Assembly: GCF_032670585.1 (NCBI RefSeq)
Contig: NZ_JAVQHL010000001.1
Location: 806,001 to 870,000, forward strand
Source of the DNA: Ostreiculturibacter nitratireducens
Lineage (GTDB): Bacteria > Pseudomonadota > Alphaproteobacteria > Rhodobacterales > Rhodobacteraceae
Direction: 5' to 3'
DNA length: 64,000 nucleotides
Below the pieces are notes generated by a model, which worked only from the letters and a program-made list of their open reading frames with translations, did no database searches and was not told the origin of the DNA. This document shows, piece by piece, positions 1 to 8,886 of the stretch (its first letter is position 1; each line of letters opens with the position of its first letter). A program made the translations under genes and the position numbers.

Positions 1-647
1 CGGGAGATCCGGCGGACGCGGGCCGCATCGTCCACACGATCCGCGCCGCGGGGCCGGTGTCCTCTGCCCTCGCTGCGCTCGAACCGGGAGCCTGGCTGAT
101 GCTGCGCGGGCCATACGGCAAGGGCTGGCCGATCGACCTTTCAGAGGGGCGCGACGTGATCGTGGCGGCGGGCGGCCTCGGCCTCGCGCCACTCAGGCCC
201 ACGCTCTACACGCTTCTCGCGGGCGGCGGCCGGTTCGGCCGGGTGACGCTACTTTACGGGACGCGCAGCCCCGGTGACATCCTCTACGGAGCGGAACACG
301 ACCGTTGGCGCGCAGGCATGGCCGTACATGTGACGGTGGACCACGCGGAACCCGGCTGGCGCGGCAACGTGGGCGTCGTGACGAAGCTTTTCGACCGGGC
401 GGAATTCGACCCCGCTCGGACCACGGCCTTCATCTGCGGGCCGGAGGTGATGATGCGCTTCGCGGCGACCGGGCTCGTCGACCGGGGAACGGAGCCCGCA
501 TCGGTCTTCGTCTCGATGGAACGGAACATGGCCTGCGGCATCGGGCTGTGCGGCCATTGCCAGCTTGGCCCCCATTTCATCTGCCGCGACGGTCCGGTCT
601 TCGACTGGCGCGAAATGCGGCCCGCGATGGCAGTGAAGGAGCTTTAG
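1..647 (+). CDS. [NiFe] hydrogenase gamma subunit (FAD/NAD(P)-binding), 5' truncated by the window
   Basis: This is the diaphorase subunit of a group 3b-type cytosolic hydrogenase, which passes electrons between the hydrogenase dimer and NAD(P). The reading frame is open from base 3, so the true start lies outside the window. Visible are the end of the FAD-binding barrel (RGPYGKGWP), an NAD(P)-binding segment (VAAGGLGLAPLRP), a FICGPEVMM motif, and a C-terminal [2Fe-2S] cysteine cluster of the form C-X4-C-X2-C-X7-C. The small-subunit ATG follows one base after its stop, so the genes are translationally close. The family resembles sulfhydrogenase and dihydroorotate dehydrogenase electron-transfer subunits; the next two genes decide for hydrogenase. 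Confidence 0.9.
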   Translation, partial: GDPADAGRIVHTIRAAGPVSSALAALEPGAWLMLRGPYGKGWPIDLSEGRDVIVAAGGLGLAPLRPTLYTLLAGGGRFGRVTLLYGTRSPGDILYGAEHDRWRAGMAVHVTVDHAEPGWRGNVGVVTKLFDRAEFDPARTTAFICGPEVMMRFAATGLVDRGTEPASVFVSMERNMACGIGLCGHCQLGPHFICRDGPVFDWREMRPAMAVKEL

Positions 648-648
648 G

Positions 649-1422
649 ATGACAGGAAAACCCCGCCTCGGCGTCTTCAAGTTCTCCTCCTGCGACGGCT
701 GCCAGCTGTCACTCCTGGATTGCGAAGACGAGCTTCTGGCGGTCGCTGGCGCCATAGACATCGCCTACTTCCCCGAAGCGACGCGCGCCGACGACGTTGG
801 GGAATACGACCTCGTGCTGGTCGAGGGATCGGTGACGACCCCGCATGAGGCGACCGCGATCCAGGGTATCCGGAAGCGCGCGAGAAAGCTCATCACCATC
901 GGTGCCTGCGCCACTTCGGGAGGCATCCAGGCGCTCAAGAACATGGCGGACGTGGAGGAATACATCCGCATCGTCTACGCGCGGCCCGACTACATCTCGA
1001 CGCTCGACACCGCGACGCCGATCGCGGACCACGTGAAGGTGGACTTCGAGCTTCGCGGCTGTCCCATCGACAAGCGCCAGCTGATCGAGGTGATCGCGGC
1101 CACGCTCGCCGGTCGCCGCCCGCAGACGCCGGAGCATTCGACCTGCATCGAATGCAAGAGGGCCGGGAACCTCTGCGTCATGGTCGCCCACGGCACGCCC
1201 TGCCTCGGCCCCGTGACCCATGCGGGCTGCGGGGCGCTCTGCCCCGGCTATTCTCGCGGCTGCTACGGCTGCTTCGGACCGAAGGAGACGCCGAATACGG
1301 CGGCGCTGGCAGCGCAGCTGGCGGAACTTGGCACGGACCGGGGCACGGTCAAGCGGCTCTTCTCCACCTTCAACACCAACGCCCCGGCATTCCGGGCGGA
1401 GGCGGAAGCCCATGACGGATAA
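649..1422 (+). CDS. [NiFe] hydrogenase small (delta) subunit
   Basis: This is the iron-sulfur electron-transfer subunit (257 aa) that pairs with the large subunit encoded next. The N-terminal SSCDGCQLSLLD segment carries the C-X2-C of the proximal [4Fe-4S] cluster; GACATSGG and RGCPIDKRQL supply further ligands. A cysteine-rich C-terminal half (about residues 170-210) looks like a second cluster domain. No Tat signal is present, which fits a cytosolic group 3 enzyme rather than a membrane-bound uptake hydrogenase. Its end overlaps the large-subunit start by 11 bases. Confidence in the family is high; the 3b subgroup is inferred from gene order. Confidence 0.92.
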   Translation: MTGKPRLGVFKFSSCDGCQLSLLDCEDELLAVAGAIDIAYFPEATRADDVGEYDLVLVEGSVTTPHEATAIQGIRKRARKLITIGACATSGGIQALKNMADVEEYIRIVYARPDYISTLDTATPIADHVKVDFELRGCPIDKRQLIEVIAATLAGRRPQTPEHSTCIECKRAGNLCVMVAHGTPCLGPVTHAGCGALCPGYSRGCYGCFGPKETPNTAALAAQLAELGTDRGTVKRLFSTFNTNAPAFRAEAEAHDG

Positions 1423-2704
1423 GGTCATCAAGGTCGACATGCTCGCCCGGGTCGAGGGCGAAGGGGCATTCAAGGTAACGGTGCGCGACGGAAAGATCGT
1501 GGGGACCGAGTTCCGCATCTTCGAACCGCCGCGCTTCTTCGAGGCATTCCTTCAGGGCCGCGCCTATGCCGAGGCGCCCGACATCACCGCGCGGATCTGC
1601 GGCATCTGCCCGGTCGCCTACCAGATGAGCTCGGTCCAGGCGATGGAGATGGCGCTTGGCGTAAAGGTCGAGGGGCCGCTCCGCGACCTGCGCCGGATGC
1701 TCTATTGCGGCGAGTGGATCGAAAGCCACGTCCTGCACGCCGCGATGCTTCACGCCCCCGATTTCCTTGGCTTCGAAGGTGCCTTCGACATGGCCGCGGC
1801 GGGGCATGGCGAGGCGGTGAAGCTGGCGCTGGACCTCAAGAAGGCCGGAAACTCGATCGTCGCCTTCCTCGGCGGGCGCGAGATACACCCGATCAACGTC
1901 CGCGTCGGCGGCTTCTACAAGGTTCCGAAGCGGAAGGACTTTGTCGAATTGCGCGAGACGCTTCTGAGGGCGCGCGACCTGGCCGAGGCTTTCGTGGACT
2001 GGACCGCGAGCCTGCCCTTCCCCGAGAAGGAGCGCGATTACACCTTCGTCTCGCTGAAGCATCCGGACGAATACCCGATGAACGAGGGGCGGATCGTGTC
2101 CAACCGCGGGCTCGACATCGCGATCCCAGACTACAACGCTCATTTCCGCGAAGAGCATGTCGCCCATTCGAACGCGCTTCAGGGCTGGATGATCGAGGGG
2201 GGCGCGTATCTCTGCGGCCCCCTGGCGCGCTACAACCTGTGCTATCCGCAGCTGTCCGAACGGGCGAAGGCCGCAGCGGCCCGCGCGGGCCTCGGCGCGG
2301 AATGCCGGAACCCATATCGGTCGATCACCGTCCGCGCGGTCGAAACGCTTTTTGCCGTGGACGAGGCGCTCAGGCTGATCGACGCCTACACGGAGCCGGA
2401 CGCCCCGGCGGTTACGGTGGAGCCGAAAGCCGGCGAGGGCATGGGCGCGACGGAGGCGCCGCGGGGGCTCCTGTTCCACCGTTACCGGCTGAACGGCAAC
2501 GGATCGATCGCCGAGGCGCAGATCGTGCCGCCCACGTCGCAGAACCAGCCCTCGATAGAGGCGGACCTGTCGGAATTCATCGCAGACATCCTCGACCGGC
2601 CGGAAGACGAGATCCGGCATCTCTGCGAACAGACAATCCGCAACTACGACCCCTGCATCTCCTGCGCGACGCATTTCCTGAAGCTGGAAATAGACAGGGG
2701 GTAA
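1412..2704 (+). CDS. [NiFe] hydrogenase large (alpha) subunit
   Basis: This is the catalytic nickel-iron subunit (430 aa). The L1 motif RICGICPVAY (near residue 67) and the C-terminal L2 motif DPCISCATHFLKLEI provide the four cysteines binding the Ni-Fe centre. The ATG at 1412 was chosen because it gives the conserved family N-terminus (MTDKVIKVDMLARVEGEGA) and overlaps the small-subunit end, typical of coupled translation; the frame is open further upstream but that stretch is inside the small-subunit gene. About 15 residues follow the second L2 cysteine, consistent with a cleavable tail and with the protease gene that comes next. Confidence 0.93.
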   Translation: MTDKVIKVDMLARVEGEGAFKVTVRDGKIVGTEFRIFEPPRFFEAFLQGRAYAEAPDITARICGICPVAYQMSSVQAMEMALGVKVEGPLRDLRRMLYCGEWIESHVLHAAMLHAPDFLGFEGAFDMAAAGHGEAVKLALDLKKAGNSIVAFLGGREIHPINVRVGGFYKVPKRKDFVELRETLLRARDLAEAFVDWTASLPFPEKERDYTFVSLKHPDEYPMNEGRIVSNRGLDIAIPDYNAHFREEHVAHSNALQGWMIEGGAYLCGPLARYNLCYPQLSERAKAAAARAGLGAECRNPYRSITVRAVETLFAVDEALRLIDAYTEPDAPAVTVEPKAGEGMGATEAPRGLLFHRYRLNGNGSIAEAQIVPPTSQNQPSIEADLSEFIADILDRPEDEIRHLCEQTIRNYDPCISCATHFLKLEIDRG

Positions 2705-2706
2705 GG

Positions 2707-3195
2707 GTGGCGACCGCGGGAGGCTCCGGCGGGGATATCTCCGGCCAGAAGAAAGGGCAGGTCACGAGACTTGTGATCGGCTGCGGCAATCCGATGCGGC
2801 ACGACGACGGCGCCGGGCGGGCGGTGGCGCGGGCTCTTTCGCACATGGGAATGGAAGCGGTCGAGGCGTCGGGGGAGGCCGGTGGACTTCTCGCGCTCTT
2901 CGAGGGGCGACGGGATGTGGTGCTCGTCGACGCCTGCGCTTCGGGCTCGGAGGCCGGGACGGTGCACGAATTCGAAGCGGGCACGGGCCCCCTGCCCGCT
3001 TCGCTCGGCACCGTTTCGAGTCACGGCTTCGGAGCGGCGGCGGCGATCGAACTGGCGCGGAGCCTCGGCGCGCTGCCGCCGCGTCTGCGGGTCTTCGCCA
3101 TCGAGGGCACGGAGTTCGGCCATGGCGAGGGGCTTTCGCCCCCGGTCGAGGCGGCGGTGGCGGCGCTGGTGCGCCGCCTCGCACGGGAGGCTTAA
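2707..3195 (+). CDS. hydrogenase maturation protease (HycI/HoxW-type)
   Basis: This is a small endopeptidase (about 162 aa) that trims the large-subunit C-terminus after nickel insertion. It shows the family's opening VIGCGNPMRHDDGAG, with the Asp that senses nickel, then LVDAC in the middle and a SSHGFG segment like the conserved SSHxxG. GTG at 2707 is taken as the start because a purine-rich AGGGGG lies just upstream at the end of the large-subunit gene; a second GTG at 2773 would begin directly at the conserved core. The stop codon overlaps the stop of the convergent ppsA gene. Confidence 0.85.
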   Translation: MATAGGSGGDISGQKKGQVTRLVIGCGNPMRHDDGAGRAVARALSHMGMEAVEASGEAGGLLALFEGRRDVVLVDACASGSEAGTVHEFEAGTGPLPASLGTVSSHGFGAAAAIELARSLGALPPRLRVFAIEGTEFGHGEGLSPPVEAAVAALVRRLAREA

Positions 3196-5582
3196 CCCCC
3201 CATCTCCGCGACCATCTGGAGCGTCTTGAGGACCGAGTCCGGTGTGAGCGAGATGGAATCGATCCCGCAGTCGACGAGGTAGCGCGCCATTTCCGGGTAG
3301 TCCGACGGCGCCTGGCCGCAGATCCCGACATGCCGGCCGTTGCGCTTCGCGCCGTCAACCGCCTGCTTCAGGAAGGCCATGACGCCCGGGTCGCGTTCGT
3401 CGAAGTCGAAGGCGACGATCTGGCTGTCGCGGTCGACGCCGAGCGTGAGCTGCGTGAGGTCGTTCGAGCCGATCGAGAACCCGTCGAACCGCTTGGCGAA
3501 TTCGTCGATGGCGATGACGTTGTTCGGGATCTCGCACATCACATAGATCTCGAGCCCGTTCTTGCCACGCTCAAGCCCGTGCTTGCCCATGAACTCGATC
3601 ACCCGGTCGGCCTCGTCCACGCGGCGACAGAAGGGGATCATGAGCTTGAGGTTCGTCAGCCCCATCTCGTCCCTGACCCGCGCCATCGCGCGGCATTCGA
3701 GGACGAATGCCTCCTCGAAGCTGGGATGGGTGTAACGCGCGGCGCCGCGGAACCCGATCATCGGGTTTTCCTCCTTCGGCTCGAAGGGGGCGCCGCCGAT
3801 CAGCTGGGCGTATTCGTTGGACTTGAAGTCCGACAGCCGCGCGATGACGGGGCGCGGCCAGAAGGCGGCGGCGATAGTACCGACACCTTCGGAAAGACGC
3901 TGGACGAAGAAATCCCCGCCATTCGCATGGCCCTGCACCATCTTGTCGATCGCGGCGCGATGCTCCCTGTCCTCTACCTTGTCGGGATGGAGGAGCGCCA
4001 TCGGATGCGCCTTGATGTATTCGTTGATGATGAACTCGAGGCGGGCGAGCCCCACACCGTCGACCGGCAGGAAGGAGGTCTTCAGGGCAAGCTCCGGGTT
4101 GCCAAGGTTCACCATGATATGGGTCTTCGGCTTCTTCAGCGTCGCGAGGTCGGTCCGGCGCGTTTCGAACGGCACCTCGCCCGCGTAGACGCGGCCCACG
4201 TCGCCCTCGGCGCAGGAGATCGTGACCGTCTCGCCGTCCTTCAGCGTCGCGGTGGCGCCTTCCGCGCCGACGACCGCCGGAATGCCCAGTTCGCGCGCGA
4301 CGATGGCCGCATGGCAGGTGCGGCCGCCGCGGTTCGTCACGATCGCCGCCGCGGTCTTCATCACCGGCTCCCAGTCCGGCGTCGTCGTATCGGAGACGAG
4401 GACCTCACCGGGCTTGAACTCCGACAGCTGCTCGGTCGAGCGGATCACGCGGACCTTGCCCAGCGCGCATTTCGTGCCGACGGCGCGACCGGTGACGCGG
4501 GTCTCGCCCTTCCCGGTGACGACGTATTCCTCCATCACGTTCGCGTCGGCCTGCGAGGTCACGGTCTCCGGGCGGGCCTGGACGATGTAAAGCTCGTTGT
4601 CCTTGCCATCCAAGGCCCATTCGATGTCCATCGGCGTCGTGTGGCCACGGTGGCGGGAATAGTGATCCTCGATCTTGATGGCGTAGTCGGCGAGCACCAG
4701 CGCCTGGTCGTCCGTGATCGAGAAGGCGGCCTGTTCCTCGGCCGAGGTGGGCTTGTTGACGATCGGCTCGCGCGTGCGCCCCGCGGCATAGACCATCTTC
4801 ATTTGTTTCGCGCCAAGCACGCGGCGTGTCACGGCGCGGAATCCGTCGCGGAAGCGCGGCTTGTGGACGAGGAATTCATCCACGTCCACCGCGCCCTGCA
4901 CCACGTTCTCGCCCAGCCCGAAGGCCGAAGTGATGAAGACGAAATCGGGATGGCCGGATTCGGTGTCCACCGTGAACATTACGCCCGAAGAGGCGAGGTC
5001 GGAGCGGATCATCTTCATCACGCAGGCCGACAGGTAGACCTTGAAATGGTCAAAGCCCTTGTCGATCCGATAGCTGATCGCCCGGTCGGTGAAGAGCGAG
5101 GCGTTGCAGCGCGTGACCGCATCCAGCACCATCTCGTTGCCGGCGATGTTCAGGTAGGTGTCGTGCTGGCCAGCGAAGCTTGCCGTCGGCAAGTCCTCGG
5201 CCGTGGCGGAGGACCGGACGGCGACCGAGATGTCGTTGCCGTATTCGTCATAGAGCTTTTCCATCGCCTCGAGGATCTCGTCGCGGACCTGCGGGGTGAG
5301 GCCCGCGGCATAGACGATCTCGCGGCAGGACTGACCGGCCTTGTGCAGCGCCCTCACGTCGGACTTGTCGAGCCCGTCGAGTTCCCGGTGCAGTTTCTCC
5401 CAGGCCCCGGCGGCGTCGAGCGCGGCGCGGTAGCCCTCGGCGGTGACGGCGAAACCGTTGGCCTGCTTGACGCCCAGAGGCGTGAGCTCCCGGTACATTT
5501 CGCCGAGCGAGGCATTCTTGCCTCCGACCAGTGGCACGTCTTCGATGGTCAGATCCGAGAACCAGCGCACGAATTCGGCCAT
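3192..5582 (-). CDS. ppsA: phosphoenolpyruvate synthase
   Basis: It converts pyruvate, ATP and water to phosphoenolpyruvate, AMP and phosphate, feeding gluconeogenesis (796 aa, the usual length). The N-terminal ATP-binding domain begins with VGGKNASLGEMY, the central phosphohistidine domain carries GGRTCHAAIVARELGIPAVVG with the catalytic His, and the C-terminal barrel ends with FSIGSNDLTQLTLGVDRD and a CGQAPSDYP motif. It is not pyruvate phosphate dikinase: the GGKNASLGEM opening and the C-terminal sequence match PpsA. A GGAGGGA ribosome site precedes the ATG. In this setting it can supply PEP during autotrophic or organic-acid growth. Confidence 0.93.
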   Translation of the reverse strand: MAEFVRWFSDLTIEDVPLVGGKNASLGEMYRELTPLGVKQANGFAVTAEGYRAALDAAGAWEKLHRELDGLDKSDVRALHKAGQSCREIVYAAGLTPQVRDEILEAMEKLYDEYGNDISVAVRSSATAEDLPTASFAGQHDTYLNIAGNEMVLDAVTRCNASLFTDRAISYRIDKGFDHFKVYLSACVMKMIRSDLASSGVMFTVDTESGHPDFVFITSAFGLGENVVQGAVDVDEFLVHKPRFRDGFRAVTRRVLGAKQMKMVYAAGRTREPIVNKPTSAEEQAAFSITDDQALVLADYAIKIEDHYSRHRGHTTPMDIEWALDGKDNELYIVQARPETVTSQADANVMEEYVVTGKGETRVTGRAVGTKCALGKVRVIRSTEQLSEFKPGEVLVSDTTTPDWEPVMKTAAAIVTNRGGRTCHAAIVARELGIPAVVGAEGATATLKDGETVTISCAEGDVGRVYAGEVPFETRRTDLATLKKPKTHIMVNLGNPELALKTSFLPVDGVGLARLEFIINEYIKAHPMALLHPDKVEDREHRAAIDKMVQGHANGGDFFVQRLSEGVGTIAAAFWPRPVIARLSDFKSNEYAQLIGGAPFEPKEENPMIGFRGAARYTHPSFEEAFVLECRAMARVRDEMGLTNLKLMIPFCRRVDEADRVIEFMGKHGLERGKNGLEIYVMCEIPNNVIAIDEFAKRFDGFSIGSNDLTQLTLGVDRDSQIVAFDFDERDPGVMAFLKQAVDGAKRNGRHVGICGQAPSDYPEMARYLVDCGIDSISLTPDSVLKTLQMVAEMGG

Positions 5583-5673
5583 GTCTATCCCTCCAAATGT
5601 CCTGGCGATCCAATCGCCGCGAAGCCTAGGGAAGCGATTGGCACGGTGCCTTGATGCAGCGCAAACCCGCGCC

Positions 5674-6714
5674 TCAGGCGCCGTTCACGCGCCGATTGTG
5701 CCGGATAGAGGAGATCAGCGCGAGACCGATCAGAACGGCTCCGAGAAGACCGGTGATCATCTCGTGGATATGCCAGAGCGACTGCGCGAACATGATCACG
5801 GAGAGAACCAGGATCGAATAGAACGCGCCGTGTTCCAGGTAGCGGAACTGCGCGAGCGTCCGCCGTTCCACCAGCATGATCGTCATGGAGCGGACGTAGA
5901 AGGCGCCGATGCCGAGGCCGATGGCGATGAGAAAAAGGTTCTGCGTCAGCGCGAAGGCACCGATCACGCCGTCGAAGGAAAAGGAGGCGTCGAGAACCTC
6001 GAGGTAAAGGAAGGCGCCGAGGCCGCCCCGCCGCGCCATGTCCGCCGTCGCAGACTGCATGTCGAGGACATGTCCGATCACCTCGACGGCGAGGAAGGTC
6101 AGGAGCCCGGCGACCGAGGCATAGAGGAACTCGGCCGTGTGATGGTCGGGAAGGACCGTGGCGAAGCCCATGACGACCAGGAGGACGAACGCGATCTCGA
6201 GCCCGCGGACAGAGGCGCACTTGCGCAGCCGGGTCTCCAGCATGCGGATCCAGTCCACCTCCTTGCCCTCGTCGACGAAATAGGAGAGCGCGACCATCAT
6301 CAGGAAGGTGCCGCCGAAGGCCGCGATCGAAAGATGCGCTCCCGAAATGATGCGCGCGTATTCGGCAGGCTGCGTCGCCGCCAGCCTGATCGCGGCAAAG
6401 GGGCCGATATGCGCCGCGACCACGACGATGAGCAGCGGGAATATGACACGCATGCCGAAGACCGCGATCAAGATGCCCCAGGTCAGGAAGCGGTGCTGCC
6501 ACTCTGGCGTCATCTCCTTCAGCTTGTTCGCGTTGACGATCGCATTGTCGAAGGAAAGCGAGATCTCGAGGACCGCGAGGACGAGGCCGATCAGGAAGAA
6601 GCTCACCGCGCCCGCAAGGTTACCGCTGTAGGACCAGCCAAGCCAGAAGGCGAGACCCAGACCGAGGGCCGTGAACAGGAATGGCCAGCGGAAATAGGCT
6701 AGGGTCGCGGTCAT
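5674..6714 (-). CDS. DUF475 / TerC-like integral membrane protein
   Basis: This is a polytopic inner-membrane protein (346 aa) with about nine hydrophobic spans. It has two acidic intramembrane motifs, LEISLSFDNAIVNANK and LDASFSFDGVIGAFA, in an inverted-repeat arrangement. The repeated FDNA/FDGV motif is shared with the TerC/YjbE group, several of which are implicated in metal-ion export, but no substrate can be assigned here. The ATG at 6714 was chosen because GGGAG lies 6 bases upstream; a longer open frame begins at 6756. It stands alone, 91 bases from ppsA on the same strand. Confidence 0.85.
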   Translation of the reverse strand: MTATLAYFRWPFLFTALGLGLAFWLGWSYSGNLAGAVSFFLIGLVLAVLEISLSFDNAIVNANKLKEMTPEWQHRFLTWGILIAVFGMRVIFPLLIVVVAAHIGPFAAIRLAATQPAEYARIISGAHLSIAAFGGTFLMMVALSYFVDEGKEVDWIRMLETRLRKCASVRGLEIAFVLLVVMGFATVLPDHHTAEFLYASVAGLLTFLAVEVIGHVLDMQSATADMARRGGLGAFLYLEVLDASFSFDGVIGAFALTQNLFLIAIGLGIGAFYVRSMTIMLVERRTLAQFRYLEHGAFYSILVLSVIMFAQSLWHIHEMITGLLGAVLIGLALISSIRHNRRVNGA

Positions 6715-6933
6715 CAGGGTCTCCCGTAGGCCGCTGGGGCGACGGGTGTCACGCAAGGCCTTGCTGCGAGATAGGTGGCCTCACATCGAACAACAAGCGC
6801 GCCCCCGGCGTGCCGTCACCGATGCGGACGGGCGGCGTTGTGTCCATACAACACTGTGCCAGCCGCGCCCCGGCCTTGCCGCGCCATGCCGCTCCGTGCC
6901 TTAATCGCCCGCGATACGCCTGAAGGAGCGCCC

Positions 6934-7590
6934 ATGCACTACGCCCCGGGCCAAGAGCCCTGCCCCCTTCCCTATTCGCCCTTCAAATCCTGCACGGTGC
7001 CGCGCCCGATCGGGTGGCTTTCGACCGTTTCGCGGGACGGGGTGGCGAACCTCGCCCCCTACAGCCAGTGGCAGAACCTGACCTTCGACCCCCCGATGGT
7101 GATGTTTGCCGCGAACCAGTATTCCGACGGGCGCAGGAAGCACACGGTGATCAACGCCGAGGAAACGGGCTGGTTCGTCTGGAACATGGCGACCTACGGG
7201 TTGCGCGATGCGGTCAACATATCGGCCGCGGAATGGCCCGACGGCGTAGATGAGTTCGACAAGGCCGGCGTCACGAAGGCCGCCTGCGTCGACGCGCCCG
7301 GTCCGCGGGTCGCGGAAAGCCCCTGCCACTTCGAGTGCCGCTACCTTTCCACGCACCGCTTTCGGGGATCCTCCGCCCACGGCTGGGTGGATGTCGTCTA
7401 TGGCGAGGTCGCACGCATCCACGTCAACGACGCCGCACTGACGCCCGAGGGAAAGATCGACATCCTCCGCCTCAGGCCGCTCGCCCGGCTCGGCTACTAC
7501 GACTACACGAGCGTCACCGAGGTCTTCGAGATGCGCATTCCAGGCGCGTCCGAGATGACCGCCGCGGGGCTCGAGGGGAAGGGAAGCTGA
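6934..7590 (+). CDS. flavin reductase-like domain protein (FMN-binding split barrel)
   Basis: This 218-aa protein has the flavin-reductase fold: SCTVPRPIGWLSTVSRDG at residues 18-35, NLAPYSQWQNLTFDPPMVMF, and a KHTVIN...FVWNMAT segment. Family members bind FMN and use NAD(P)H or act as oxidoreductases of unknown substrate, so only the cofactor class is supported. The start is set at ATG 6934 by the GAAGGAG site 6 bases upstream; the upstream open frame is GC-rich noise. A second, shorter flavin-reductase-family gene lies 1.3 kb downstream. Confidence 0.82.
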   Translation: MHYAPGQEPCPLPYSPFKSCTVPRPIGWLSTVSRDGVANLAPYSQWQNLTFDPPMVMFAANQYSDGRRKHTVINAEETGWFVWNMATYGLRDAVNISAAEWPDGVDEFDKAGVTKAACVDAPGPRVAESPCHFECRYLSTHRFRGSSAHGWVDVVYGEVARIHVNDAALTPEGKIDILRLRPLARLGYYDYTSVTEVFEMRIPGASEMTAAGLEGKGS

Positions 7591-7720
7591 CCGGCTCCGG
7601 CGATGTGAAAACACACACATCTCTCCGCCACACGAATGCATCTGTAATTCCCATATCGCGTCACATTTCAGCCGCGTTCGATTGCGAAAAAAGCAATCGT
7701 ACCAGTTGCAGGAGGGCGAT
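7591..7720. other. intergenic leader of the 49-aa gene
   Basis: This 130-bp stretch is visibly richer in A and T than its neighbours and holds no other gene. It should contain the promoter of the small gene that follows. No -35/-10 pair stands out strongly enough to be placed. It ends in a near-perfect ribosome site (GCAGGAGGG) before ATG 7721. Confidence 0.4.
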
Positions 7721-7870
7721 ATGGAACTTCTCAGCCAGATCTCTTTCGATGACATCGTAGGCAGCTTCCTTGTCTGTGTCGCTCTTCGTGAGGTGATGAT
7801 CTTCACGCTTCCCGACCGCATCGCCGGCCCCGGTGGCTGGCTGATCGACACGGGTTCCGACGAAGTCTGA
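7721..7870 (+). CDS. small orphan protein, 49 aa, unknown function
   Basis: This short gene is supported by signals rather than homology. A strong GCAGGAGGG ribosome site sits 6 bases before the ATG, and a textbook factor-independent terminator lies 25 bases after the stop. The peptide begins MELLSQISFDDIVGSF, is acidic, and has a moderately hydrophobic stretch (FLVCVALREVMIFTL, residues 15-29) that could be a short membrane-associated helix. It has no signal peptide and one cysteine. It is not part of a visible operon: its own leader and terminator make it a single-gene unit. I do not recognise the family. The frame is open 13 codons upstream of the chosen start. Confidence 0.62.
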   Translation: MELLSQISFDDIVGSFLVCVALREVMIFTLPDRIAGPGGWLIDTGSDEV

Positions 7871-7894
7871 ATCGGACCGGACATCGGACCTGGA

Positions 7895-7918
7895 AAAGGC
7901 GCCCCAACGGGCGCCTTT
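7895..7918 (+). terminator. factor-independent terminator of the 49-aa gene
   Basis: A perfect 10-bp stem (AAAGGCGCCC / GGGCGCCTTT) with a 4-base loop, followed by T-rich sequence (CGTCTTTCTT). It directly follows the small gene and shields the downstream aldo/keto reductase from read-through. Confidence 0.88.
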
Positions 7919-7992
7919 CGTCTTTCTTCCCGCACTGTTCCCATAAGGCGGAATGTGGCAGGGTCCAAGCCGGGGCGGCAGAGGGGGACAGC

Positions 7993-8886
7993 ATGGAAAG
8001 GGTCGAATTCGGGCAGGGCCTGACACTGTCGCGGCTTGTGTATGGCATGTGGCGGCTGGGCAACGACAATGACCGGAGCCCCGCGCGCGTCAGGGCCAAG
8101 ATCGACGCCTGCCTCGCGCAGGGCATAACTAGCTTCGACCAGGCCGACATCTACGGGGACTACGAAAGCGAATTCCTTCTGGGCGAGGCGTTGCGTGCCA
8201 GCCCCGGCCTTCGCGACGAAATCGAGATCGTGACGAAATGCGGGATAATGCTGAAGTCGGGCAAATATCCCGACCGCCGGGTGAAGCATTACGACACCAG
8301 CGCGCGCCACATCCGGACGGCGGTCGAGAACTCGCTGAAGAAGATGGCGATCGAGCAGATCGACCTCCTGCTCATCCATCGGCCCGATCCCTTCATGGAC
8401 GCGGAGGAAACGGGCGGCGTACTCGATGACCTCGTGGCGTTCGGGAAAGTTCGCACGGTGGGCGTTTCGAACTTTCGCCCGCACGATTTCACGCTACTTC
8501 AGTCGTCCATGAAGACACCCCTTGTCACGAACCAGATCGAGATGAGCCTCGCCGCGCCGGAGCCGCTGACGAATGGCGATCTCTCCTTCCTGCAGGAACG
8601 GCGCATCCCGCCGATGGCCTGGTCGCCGCTGGGCGGGGGCGCGCTTTTCGCAGGCGCGCAGCCGCGGCTGCTGGAAACGCTTGCCCGCGTCGCGGCCGCT
8701 CAGGGCGTCGACGCCGCCGCTGTCGCCGTGGCCTGGCTGCTCGCCCACCCGGCCCGGCTACTGCCGGTGATGGGCACGACCGATCTTGCCCGCATTGGAC
8801 GCCTTGCCGAAGCCCTCAAGGTGCGGTTAGACCGCGAAACCTGGTTCGAACTCTACGAGGCCGCGATCGGCCACGAGGTGCCCTGA
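7993..8886 (+). CDS. aldo/keto reductase (YdhF-like)
   Basis: This is an NADP-dependent carbonyl oxidoreductase of the TIM-barrel aldo/keto reductase superfamily (297 aa). The catalytic tetrad is visible: Asp in SFDQADIYGDYESEF, Tyr of the same motif, Lys in EIVTKCGI and His in DLLLIHRPDP. GVSNFRPHD and the C-terminal cofactor-binding VMGTTDLARI segment also match the family. GAGGGGGA precedes the ATG. The physiological substrate cannot be read from sequence. The next gene starts immediately after its stop codon, so the two are probably co-transcribed. Confidence 0.88.
   Translation: MERVEFGQGLTLSRLVYGMWRLGNDNDRSPARVRAKIDACLAQGITSFDQADIYGDYESEFLLGEALRASPGLRDEIEIVTKCGIMLKSGKYPDRRVKHYDTSARHIRTAVENSLKKMAIEQIDLLLIHRPDPFMDAEETGGVLDDLVAFGKVRTVGVSNFRPHDFTLLQSSMKTPLVTNQIEMSLAAPEPLTNGDLSFLQERRIPPMAWSPLGGGALFAGAQPRLLETLARVAAAQGVDAAAVAVAWLLAHPARLLPVMGTTDLARIGRLAEALKVRLDRETWFELYEAAIGHEVP

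Noticed and set aside
1705..2706. Arg-rich frame running from inside the large subunit into the protease gene
   Set aside because: Only the part after 2706 has family features; the upstream part is out of frame with the large subunit.
3330..5654. Long open frame (774 codons) on the plus strand across ppsA
   Set aside because: It is antisense to ppsA, is His/Asp/Arg-rich without any family motif, and arises from the GC-rich codon bias of ppsA. The same reasoning applies to the other long antisense frames over the sox, cbb and ubi genes.
6715..6933. Possible manganese (yybP-ykoY) riboswitch upstream of the DUF475 gene
   Set aside because: TerC-like genes often have one, so the minus strand was read for its conserved segments, but they could not be matched convincingly.
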